This document shows positions 36,958-49,000 of a DNA stretch of 64,000 nt, one piece after another. The stretch comes from Phoronis australis (lineage: Eukaryota > Phoronida > Phoronidae), in the NCBI GenBank assembly GCA_002633005.1, contig NMRA01000199.1, forward strand, positions 324,792 through 388,791, given 5' to 3'. The position numbers and the translations under genes are program-made. Position 1 is the first letter of the stretch. Each line of letters starts with the position of its first letter. The notes below the pieces were generated by a model. That model was not told the origin of the DNA. It saw only the letters and a program-made list of their open reading frames with translations, and did not search any database.

Positions 36958-37033
36958 ATGGATGAGAAGACAACAACTTACAGTTCAGTTAGCGCAATCC
37001 AACGACAATTTGTGGCGCAGGTTTCAAAAGTAG
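36958..37033 (+). CDS. PHF7: PHF7-like first coding exon
   Basis: The acceptor ATTTTGTAG is followed by ATGGATGAG. The exon encodes MDEKTTTYSSVSAIQRQFV and ends phase 1 at AAAAGTAG|GTGAGC. It joins to give SKVDRCVFC. Confidence 0.7.
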
Positions 37034-40000
37034 GTGAGCTCTGATCAAAACCTATTTTGAGATTCATATTACATGTAATTTCAGACCGCTGCGTTTTCTG
37101 TGGCAGTGATGAGGACAACGAGGCAATGTTTGGCCAAAAGCTGGTAAAGAACGGACTGTTTGTTCATTACTTCTGTATGGTGAGTTTGTGTGAACAATAC
37201 AACAGTAATTTCGTACACAAAAGTAAAACAACATGTAAGCATTTGGCGAGAGTATGTAGAAAAGAGCCTCCAAGATGAATCTCTTGCCAGTTGTTAAAGA
37301 GGAAAGCAATCGGGTTTCTTATGTTGTGTTCTGTAAAACTACTCAATGTTAATTACAAACCCCCTGGCGTGTATGCACTATCCTTGGAATGATAGAACGT
37401 TACGTTCTCCATTCACTTCCATTGAGCAAACATAGTGTATCCTTTCCCATTGAATAGTCAGTGCTGGTCATTCTTGTTTGGTCAATGGAAGTGAATGGAG
37501 AACCAAGATATGGGCCCTTTGGCCATTTACATCACTATCTTTGGCTCCTTGTATATGTTCGTCAAGGGATCGGAAAGCATATTTACCAAGACAATCAGAC
37601 ATTTGTATTTTTACTGCAGTTTGCATAAAGATGGTTGCCTTCTCCTTTAACATACCGTATCCACTAGGGTATAAGTCCAGGTGGAGCTCTAAAATCGGTT
37701 GTGGCCCTATACCCTGTATCATATTCGTGTTTAAGGCCATTGGCTTGTATCACACAGTCAAGCATCTGCATTGTCATTGATCGTAATTTATTTGAAACAT
37801 TTTTTGTGAATTGATATTACCCATTTCTATGAATGGTGTGATACTAGTGGTTGATGAAAATTAGTATTAACACTTAATATAAGTTTTTCATGCAAGGTTT
37901 ACCATCAGTTATGATACTTAAGATGATTTTTATGACTAACCGGTGATAAATGATTAGAAAAGCTAATGTTCTCAATGGTGTTATGAGTGACCAAGCGTGG
38001 TATGAATTACTTTTTTAACTTGATTTGACTTGGACGGTATAGTTATGACTCTGATAAGTAATGTAACCACTTCTCAGTGTGTTAACATTTAGTTGATGTG
38101 CTATTTATACTTGCCCTTTCTCGTGTGTAGCTCTTCGCCAGTGGACTGTGCCAAAACGGAAAGTCCGACTCATCTGGTATACTTGGCTTTCTCCCTGATG
38201 ACATCATCAGCGAGGTCAGAAGGGCAAAGCGTCTGGTATGTTCACATCGTTGTCTCGCTCGATTGTTTCTCATCGGTTTTGCAAGAAGCTGAAGTAACTG
38301 TGGCATTTCCATAATTTTTTGTTTGCTGGCACTGGGGCTAACTTAGGATCTCCCGTATATGAGCCAGCCACACTGACCTCTGAGCTATCAAGATTTTGTC
38401 GGGAACGAACGACGCAAGCTGTCCAGCAACTTTATGTGGATTTTCGTCAAATAAAGCGAGGTAGCAATGGTGAATCTTGCCATGAAAGCAGTCAGTGAAC
38501 CCCATTCAGTCCATAGTTTTAATAATGCGTAAGGAACGTTTACTGGCCTTAAAGGGGTTATTCCCTCAAAACAATGGTTTTTAAAGGTGGCACTGCCTGG
38601 AACTTTAGTATCATTCTGTGGTGATGTACTGTGTACAGTTCTCCACTTGCTTTGTGCATTCGATTATCTTACTGCTTCCACTTTGCACACTGATCCACTT
38701 CAGCGCTAACTGCTCCAATAATCTTGTTTCTCTTGTGATTATGGCATTTCTTCACTTATTCGGCTCACAATATGGCGGACAAGTGAAATTCTATTTTATT
38801 AAATGTTTCCATGAAAATAAATATTGTAAACATTTTTAGTCTATTACTAGCACGTTTTTACTGTGTAGTCTGTTATTGGCATGTTTTGTACTGTGTAGAT
38901 GTCATAAAATCAATTTTGGTAAACTTTCCATTATTTGCAGCGAAGTAATTAGCTTTTGGAAAAGGATAATTTTGACAATCGTTTTTGTCCCAAATAATTC
39001 CGTTATTACACTCTAATACCTATTTGTTAGTGTTATAATGGCTATTACTGTCAGGGCTGTTCCAGCAAAATCAGTGTGGGAGGGGGGGAAGGCAACTGAA
39101 ATAAAAATTTATGGGTGGTTGCGTTTGATTTAAATTCAAAATGGCTGGTGGTCGTACTTCAAAAAAATAAAAATTTACAGGTCGTTGTTGTTTCATTGGG
39201 CCATAAATGTTTGATGGTGTGTAATTTTAGTAAATTTTATAAACAATCCGCACAGAATCAAAAACTGAAACAAAAATGCAACCTGCAAAAAGGTACGACT
39301 TTTTCACTCCCTCCGATCTCCTCATCCGCATGCCCATAATACCATTTAACCACAGGTACTCGAATTTCTCGACGGCTGATAACCATATATAAGAAACATG
39401 TTTTCTTAGTAATGATGCAGGAACAGATAAACTCAAGCGCCTGTGCAGTCAACCACAAGAACAAAAAAAATTACGGGTGGTTGCATTTCAAACTTATAAA
39501 AAATTACGGGTGGTAGGCTGAAGAAATAAATGAAAAATATGGGTGGTGGGTGCGAAAAAAGGTGCCTTCCCCCCTCCCATACAGATTTTACTGGAACAGC
39601 CCTCAATGAGTGGAGGTATTTTTCACATTCAGAGATGTGTGTACTGTTCTGCGGGAGGGGCCTCTATTGGCTGCCTAGGCAAACAGTGCCGGAAGTCCTA
39701 CCACTTTGGCTGCGGTCTCAAGAATGGTGTTCTCTTCCAATTCTTTGATTGTTACCAGTGAGTATCTTAGTTTTAAAGCCTATCTTCAACGGTAACACAT
39801 GTAAATTTGGTTCTTCCAGTATGTTAAGAGTATTGCTCCGAGCCCACTAGTGCCATAAATTGCCAAATGTGACGCACTGTTAGATGCATTTTAATTGCAG
39901 TGGCATGCAGTTAGAAAGCATCTGTTACTGCAGTACTTGAACTTTGTTGCTTTGTTGCAGTCTTATGAGCATTATAACAAAAAATCCATCCAAAAGTCGG

Positions 40001-43000
40001 ATATCAAGTGCTGTCTTGAAATGGGTGGGTGGGTGCGTGCGCATGTGTGTGTATGTGTGTGTGTGTACAGAGTGTTAGCTACAGTTGTGTTGGGTTCGCG
40101 ACTGTATAGGATATTTGAGAAATATGATAAATGCCCAAGTCCCCAGTCTTCAGAACCATGAAAATTCTATTGCTTCGTGAATTTCCGTGTCCCAAACTTT
40201 AGAGACTGGCTCAATGCGGAGATTTACCACAAAGTCATTGATAATACTGTATTACTAACTAGTAGAGAGTTGATTGGCAGGAATAACTGATTAGTATTAT
40301 TCAAGCTAAACATACATTGAATTATTGCAGGTCATTTTGTCAAGTTCACAGGCCACAGCAATCACTGAAAGTCTGGAAGTTGTCACCCAAGAAGCATAAT
40401 GATTCTGTGTGCTGTGTTTGTATGTGTCATGTGACACACACCCTGGACAATGACACTCTCAAAGGACCATGCTGTCGGGATTCATGGTTTCACAGGGAGT
40501 GCATGCAGGTGAGTTGGAACTGTTTCAACTTGTTGCTGTTGCTGATTTTACCAGTTTTATTCAATAGTAGCTTCGATGACTTTTCACTTGGTTTGATTCT
40601 CATGCATTGTGAAAACGATGGCTGTTTCACTGCCAAACTGCCACAGAGACCAGGTGTCCACGAAGGGGTCATTATCACCAGTATTTAGTACATCACCCTT
40701 CATGTATTGATTAATGCCGTAATAAACAAAAGCCTCTTACCTCAGCGCATGTGTATTCTTTGAAGTATGTGGTTTGCCTACAAAACTAACTGCAAAAATG
40801 CCAGTAGGTTTGAAATAACTCAAACCTTCAGTGCCAAGAATTTTTGCTACTGGAGAAAATGCTAGCGTTTTAGCCAGTTCTTGAACATGGTATTAGGTTA
40901 CTGTTGGTTTATGCGTGTTGATGCTAAGTTTCTGAAAACTCATTCACTTGGAAGATGTGGTGCAGTTTTACTCTAGAAACTTGAATCAGTTTTGTCCTGG
41001 CCACTCACTGATTCTGTAATTGTCTTCTGAGGAATAACCTGGGGTCATATGAATATGGTAGAACCAACTAAAGCTTCACAACAAGTCTCAGTGTGCTACA
41101 GTCTCTGTTCACGTATGTTTATGTAGAATGGGGAACGGACAGTCTAATTCATAGTTCTTTGTTCACATTCCTTTTTCCGTTCATTGTTAGTGCCCCTTGT
41201 TCATAATCCTCGTTCACACCTCTCGTTCACACCCTGTTCATGTACCATGTTCATGCTTTTTTGCATTGTAATTGATGTTGCAGAACTACGCCACGTCTTC
41301 AGGTCTTTACTACTTCAAGTGTCCCCTATGCAATAATAAAGAAGATTTCCAACGTGAAATGCTGCTGTTTGGCATCTATATCCCTGATCAGTAAGTTGTG
41401 CATTGGTGCTCTTGTCTCAATGTACAATAAAACTTGCATGCAGCAACTAAGTGTGGTCAAGCCATACTGAGAGACTTTATCTGAACAAGGATATATCTTA
41501 CTTATCTCAAAGGCCCGGTGCACCCACTGGAACTGCTATACAGCAGCACTTTGTTCAAGTTAGGTGAAAAAAAACAGCTTGTGAATGGGCGACTCATGCG
41601 AGTTTTAACGTACTACTGTTTATTGAGATTTAAGCTGCCTTCATTACCAAGGATTGGTTTTCTTAAGTAACTGTCAAAGTATTAATAGTAGACCCATAAA
41701 ACTATGTATTATTAAATTCCTTTAGCTGATGATCATAGTGTTTTACTGTGTGTCCACATTTTCATAATCATACGATTGCTTTTTGTTTCTGTTTTCTAAG
41801 AAAAAAATATTTTTCATGGAGATACCGAGTTTTGCATGAATACGAATTTTTACTTGCAAATCTTGCAAGCTGTATTTCTTTATTTTATTAGCTACAAAAG
41901 TTTGTCTGGAATTTTCTTGTAAGGCCTTTTAACCTGAGAACTCAGATGTCCAATCTAAGACTTAAGTTCTTTCAAGGAATGTTGACATCTTCATATTTGA
42001 AAATTAAAACACCTTAAAAGAAAACCCCAGACCCTCTATGGTAGCAAATAGAATAAAGAAATACATGCACAAAAATCATGCTTGTGGGAGTTTCAGCGAT
42101 CTGCATGAAAAATCAAGATTTTAAAAAAAAATAGTCGTGTGGTTACGAACATCTGGATTTGTTTTTTTATGCACACTATGATCATTGATGATTTTGAAAA
42201 ATTATTGGGTCATGTGTTCCGTATGAATGCTTCTAAAGTTATTTAAGACATTCAATCCCTTGTAGTGCTGGTGTCCTGTTACTTGAGAACCTGATGTATA
42301 TTGGAGACTGTGAGCTAAACTTTTATAGTCAGGCTCAATGTTGCACTGAAATGACACCATCCACGTTGTTGGTGTTCAGTGTGATTGGCATGTTAGTTAC
42401 GTTCATATGCAGGTACATCAGCTGAGTACAGGTGTTTTTCACATTAGTATTATAGTGAATGAGAATCTCAGGAAAATGCACTCGATCAGTCATTAAGACT
42501 CACTGTCTTTTTTCACCACTCAATTCCTGTGGGGTATCATGCAGTTCTAGACGCGATATGAAGGCGTTTTCTTAGATGAGTGTCGTGTATTGTACTGTAT
42601 TCAATTCTAATGTGAAGATTATTGCTACTATATAGCTTTTGTAGTTTTGTGAATTTGATAACAACATCCAAGTCATTCCACTTCTACTTTGGTAGAGACG
42701 CCTCGTGGGAAAGGGAGCACAACGCCTTCTCAGAACTGTACGAGCGCCACTGTCGTTGTGACGTACCCAAGTGCCTTTGTCCCAAAGGACGCAGCTATGA
42801 CAAAGATGACAGGTAGATGTCTGTGATACTGGGATACCGTGGAGTTGTTTAATACTTGTCGTTATCAGCCTGAACTTTTGCTGTCTGTCTCGCCAGTTTC
42901 TTTCTTGAAACACAAACTACTAAGTTTCGTTTACATCAGTCTTTTGCACTCAAAACTTTGCAGCATCGTACTCAATATTAGCTGAAAGTCCTGCTTCATT

Positions 43001-46000
43001 TTGTTCATCGACAGTTTTAATTACAATTTCTGTCCAGTCTCTTCATGAAAGGTACAAAAACTTGCTAAACATGGGATAAATTATCTCTAGTCGGAAAACA
43101 GCTAAACAGTCAGTCTAGTATATATTAATGTTTTTTTATATTTGCTTGTAAGTTTCTTCTAAGAATGTTTCTCTAAGCAGCACTGATGGAAATGACAGCG
43201 TGCAAGTGGTCAGAGTTGGAAGTTCAAATACACAATATTCCCTATATAAATATATAAAGGTGGATCCAGTCCTCCAAATGATCAAGCATGGTTTATTCCT
43301 GCAAGACTATGTTAGTGGCCATTCTTCTCTGGCCTTTTATGACGTTAGCACAACTGCTGTCAAAACATTGTTGGAAAAGTTTTTTAATTTGCTAGGTGTA
43401 GTGTAATTGAATGTTTAAAAGTTTTTGGAATTTTGAATGTATCATTGAATAATAATGTAAAACGCTGTGGTTTCTGTCAGCTGCCCTTGTGCTGATGCCG
43501 TTTTTAACTGTTGTGTTTGCAGCAAGTGGGAGATCATTCTTTGTCAGATGTGTGGAGCGCACGGCGGTCATGTTGGATGTGTCACGTTACCACGCAGTGG
43601 AGTCCTCCTGTGTCCAGATTGCCAGACAATCTCAGAGAGGGTCAAGACAACTTGCCCAGGTTTGTATACTGCCCTGCAATACACTCTAATGGACTGATAG
43701 ACTTTCATGACATTGTTTATTTGTTTAACTGCTACCGATATGAAGTGAAATCGCTCGTCCAGGATTAACAACTAGTACTGGAATCTCTAACAGGCCTCCC
43801 ACCAAGATCAAGCCCCTGTGGGGATTCTTTTGAAAATAAGATTCATAAACCTCGATGGGTGCTGTTTGGGATCATTGTACATGTCTTGTTACATGTGGAA
43901 AAAGGGGACAAGATGTCAAATATTTTCTCAATTTTGCTATCTTTAAAAAGGATAGTCAAGGTATGATGAATTACCAGTCCTGGCAAATAAGTGCAGGCCA
44001 GAATCAGTGTCTGTAACTGAAATAACAGTCGTCTCAAAACTTGTTTCACCTTGTTCGTGTGAAGTTGCTAATTTTGAGTGTCCCAAAGCGCCCACTGTCA
44101 CGCCTTCATTAAAGCCACAAACAGCAATAGGTTGGGACAGAATCACCATGTTGAAACCAGAATAAAACTTCTTATTATTTATAAAAAAATAGAGCAATTA
44201 TTGCAAAAGTTTAACAAATCATAAAATCTTGATTTCTGAGACAAATCTAGCCACAGAGTTGCTGTCGCTGAAGCCCACTTTGTCCAACATTAAGAATGCC
44301 ACTCCACAATATTCTATAATAACTTATAAATTTAATTTTTGACAAAAGCAAATTTTTTAAGTTGGGGGTGAGTGAGCATGGTTTTAACTTATGTAGCACG
44401 CTTTGTGTCATTCAAAAGTACGCATTGTCAGGTATTTGTTTTTAACTATAATCCTTTTCAGGTATTGAGTTTCGGATGCCGTTGTGAATCCAAAACGCAA
44501 TGTGACATAGGTACCTTTTTTGTTTTTGCAGCTAAGCCGAAGACTAAGGTTAAGACCAAAAATAAGGCACATGGGACTGCTAAGATGAAAATGAAAATAA
44601 ATAAAGAGCTTCCTCCAAAGTATCGCACTAACCGGCTACTAAAGCTTTCGTCTGTGCTTTCCGTCTCGCTTAGTCCTCTTAAACTGGAAAACTACAGGCT
44701 GCCTGCGAATGGCAAGACTTCAGCAAATAACAGCGAAGATCCAAGTAAAGTGTTCTCTCCACGGAAATACCGACGAAAACTCTGGGCACACGGTAATGTG
44801 GTGAAAAAGAAGTCCTTGCCCAACGCAACCATCGACAGATTTTTTAAGGTCGATCGTTCCAAAGGTCGCCAGGCTCGCTTTGCAATAGTTAAGAAACTGG
44901 GTCCCTTGTCAAAGCGCCGAGAAAAAACAAAACTATCGCTGAATTCGGCACCAGCTAAATCTAGGCAAGCCAAGCTTACCTCGTGGGTGATGAGCTCGGA
45001 TTCTGATGATTTGCCTCTTAGCTTGCTGTTGAATAGTTCGCCCCAAAAGCAGTACAAGGTGCAGAAATTGCCACAATCCCCCTCACAGTCATGTGATCAA
45101 CTTGTGTCTGTGTCGTCACAATCACCGTTGAAGCTACACACGTCCCCATCTAAGTCTACCACTCTCTCATCAGCATTGTCTGAATCTGGCAGCTCATCCA
45201 GTCAGTCAAGTGGACCGGCACTGCCCAAATTGTATCCTGCTATTTCGGGAGGTGATCAAGCAAAGCCAAAATGTCTCAGATCTACCTCTAGGCCCGAAGA
45301 CTTGATAGCATTCCATGCAGAGATTCGCAATCTGATTGTATCTCATGGTGCGTCCTCGTCACCCATTGCAACAAATAAAGCACCACCACTGTGCTTCACT
45401 CAGCAACAACACTCGCACATAACACCTGCCAAATGCCAAGTTTTGGAGGGCAGAAAACGTCGCCACAGTTCTAGTCAAGAAAGGGAAATCACTTTTAAAA
45501 CAACTCCGCAACAGAAAGTTCTCCGGTCAAACTCACACCCTGATGATTTGGTTGCGTTTCATGCTGAACAAAGCAATGTGGTAATATCCCAGACACCAAC
45601 AAAGACATGTCAGCAGGAGCCATCACAAAGACCAATCGTCTCCCCTGTGGCTAAGATCTTGCCTTCATTGCCTCCCGCTTCTGATGTCACTATTCGTCCC
45701 AGTCCTTCGGCAGTTGGAAGTGTTAGTCTTTCCGAAAACACTGTGAATATGACACCAAATATTCTAAGGTCGTCTGGGTCTGATGATCTGATCGCCTTTC
45801 ATCCAGATTTTGACAACGTAATCATTTCCCAGTCATCAAAAAAGCAGTTCCCCTTGACTAATGTGTCTTCCAACCTTGTGGATGTTCAAGTTGATGGCCA
45901 GTCAGTGTTAGAGAACTGGTCACAAGACCCAGTACCTTTAGGTAACCAGTCACGTGACCTGGATTCAACGCCTAAGCAGGTAACGAGAAGGACACCAAAT

Positions 46001-49000
46001 AAATTTGATTCAACGTTAAAGTCAATGTCTCCACAGTCATTGGTAAAGGGAAGTGCTCAGAAGAAATTGTTGAGATCCAATTCTAAGTCTGATGACCTGG
46101 TTGCATTTCACGCCGATCTACCAAGGTTTGTTGTTTCCCAGAAATCGACGTTGTCGCAGACATTCAGGTCGCGTCTGCTAGACATACATGCTCTTCCTAT
46201 GAAATATAACAGAGCCAAGTTATGCAAATTCAGTCGCTTCCAGTTAAATAGGTCTCACTCTCTTCCACCAAGCATCCAGAAAATGAAACCAGAGAGTAAA
46301 GGCTCACAGTCGGTCAAGTCTAATCAGTCACAGAACAAGAAACGTTCGAGTACATCTAGGAGATTGTCGCTAGGCTCAGATGTGAAGTCCGTGGTTCCCA
46401 TCAAGGGTCCAACCCTCAGAGTGAGAGGGTTGTCCAAAGAGAAGCAAGTGTCAGACCAATGTGCGGTTTCTGAACCACCAAACGCTGGAGCGGAAAGTTC
46501 TGTTTGTTCATCAAAAAGACCCATTTCCGTTGTCAAACCATTTGACAACTCATTGTTTACGTCTATTAGTGGTTTTGACAGCACACGGTTTCTCGAAAAT
46601 AACCCCGATTCTTCTCAAGAGTTTGTGCCTCTTGACAGTTTAGCGCCTATGGACACTGGCCAAAGTGACAATACTTGGAGAAAGGAAAGTGCCCCAAATT
46701 GCACCATGTTGACTCCTGGTTTGTTCAATAGTGGTGTTCCAGGCAAGAGGAAGTACAGTGAATTTCAAGGTTTGACCCAACCAGCTCCATCACCATCCTG
46801 TAGCATGGAGGAATCTCTGCTCTCTCTTACGAAAGTGTTTAATAAGTCCGAGGAAACGGTGACGGAAGCAGGCAGCTTAAAGTTAGATGTAAGTTATGCA
46901 CTTGTAAGAAGAGTCTCTCAGTAATGCATTAAATGGTTTGTTGCGGACCTGGGTTATTGTCTTGCATTGGGTATTAATAGAAGGAACCTTGGTTGAAATT
47001 CTTGTCTAAGCAAAAAGCGTAAGACAACAATTAAAAGGCTACTGTATTTTAAATTAATAGGTCAAAATAAAAAGCAGTGGTTCTGGTTTGTGGTTTTTGA
47101 ACATTGAGCCGATGGTGCTGTATTTTTTACTTACTTTTTCAAAAATGAAAACCCACCTAAGATATTCAAAAATAATGCTTGTTACTCAACTGCAACCAGT
47201 TTCAGGTGGGGTGGGCTTGGCAGCAGTTGCGTCTGTGCTCAGAAAGTCCTCATTTTAACCCCCACTGGCAACCTCAAACATGGAAATGGCATCCTAACCC
47301 AGCATCAGACCAAAAAAATCCTTAAGAACAGCAGATTTTGCTAAGAAAAATATTCTCTAAGTTTCACTCAGAGTAGTGTTTAATGAATAGAATTTTGGAG
47401 CCAACCCCACGTTGTCCCGCGTTGACTGCCATGGAAAAGTAGATTTGACTGCAATGCAAATGATGTATGACTGTAACACTTCACATGAATAATAGCTCAA
47501 CTACTTGTCTGCAACATACGTTACTGCTGAAGTCACCAAGTGCAAGTTGCATTAGGTTTGAGCCATGTTGGCACACTAAGGTAATCCTCAGTGCAGGTCA
47601 CAAACGAGGAAAACGCGTAATAAGCAGCCTTTATACACTATTGAGTAAGAACACATTGACGTGTGGCAATCGAGGAATGCTTGGGCCAAATTTGCTCATT
47701 TGAAGATGTTAAGGTGCTGGCAATAGTTGCAAGAGTCCCAGGACCCGTTCCAAGAAGAAAACTGGCTTAGCTAAAACAAAACTAAGATAAAACTTAAATT
47801 TGTCTCAAGTCTATTTCCAAAAAGATATCTTGCGTTTTGTCTCTTATTTTGACTATCTTACCGGATGTGGAAGTTTCAAAGTTTGGAAGTTGAGACAAGT
47901 CTTGGCTTGAGTCAAAAATGAACTTGAGTCAGCTTCTTGGAAGGGGCCATGGATTTTGAGAACCAAATTGATGTCTGCTATTTATGGGAGCAAACTGGTT
48001 CTCCAAATGCCAGACCCCTGGAAGCGACCATTACCAAGATGGGTTTGGACCATCTGGAAAATACTTTAGTGCATTAGTGCCTTAAGTCGTGTATCAGAAG
48101 TATCCGGATACCTATCAGTTTTGAAATCTTGATGATACTGATAGGCAGTGATGGTGTGACATGTGATATGCTTGGTTTTGTTGTCCATGAATTCCTTAAA
48201 GTTTGTTTTCTGTTGTGGCCCAATACTAATGTATTTACTAGAGACTGAAAATCTCACTCTGCCTTTTGGTTTTCAGACTGCGTCAGAGTTCATTGACCTC
48301 GAGGAGTTCATGCAGCTTGATCATAGTGCCTCCCCCTCTCCACCTTCGCTTACCCCTCTCTCATCTCGTTCATCCAACACGCCAGATGTCACAGCAGACC
48401 GGCCACCTCTGTGCACTCCACCGAGCTTGTCACCATGTTGTACACAGGTCGTGCCATCCATGTCCTCGGTCCACAGTCATGTCATCTCACCATGTGTTGA
48501 GAATATCACCAGCGTCATCATGGCGTCGGACAATGTGCAACAAATTGTGGATCTTCCCGTAAAGAGTTCACTCCCAGGTAAACATGTATTTTTAGCTTTT
48601 CTCTTATGCCTCTTGCATATCTGCTGTGAGAGTTTTGTATGGAGTTCACTGAGAGTGTTGTATGAGTTCACTAAAATGCTTGTTGACCCAATTCCTCTCT
48701 CAAAACATTTGAAAATCATGCGCAATTCCCCTCTCCACGTTCAACAATTCCCCTCGAATGGCAAAGAGATCTCTTTGAGTTTATAATCAATTTCAAATTG
48801 TTCAGAACGTCCTTCTATTTAAGGTTATCTTAACTGAAGGGTGAGCAAGGACCCTGAAATCAAATCCTAGTGAGATCACATACTCTGCTGTGGTACATGG
48901 TGATGATATATCTCACGTGGGCCTGTATTGTATGATGATATATCTCACCTGGGTCTGTATTGTATGATGATATATCTCACCTGGGCCTGTATTGTATGAT

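Noticed and set aside
40020-40067. TG-rich stretch as a possible structured RNA
   Set aside because: Simple sequence only.
43182-43257. A candidate PHF7-like exon after TCTAAGCAG encoding STDGNDSVQVV
   Set aside because: It can be entered in phase, but its only donor leaves phase 0, which does not match the next well-supported exon.
44372-44531. Open frame extending upstream of the giant exon
   Set aside because: It runs through a polypyrimidine tract and a strong acceptor that matches phase with the previous exon; it is intron.
48578-48786. Open frame continuing past the donor at 48577
   Set aside because: GTAAAC donor and loss of compositional similarity; treated as intron read-through.
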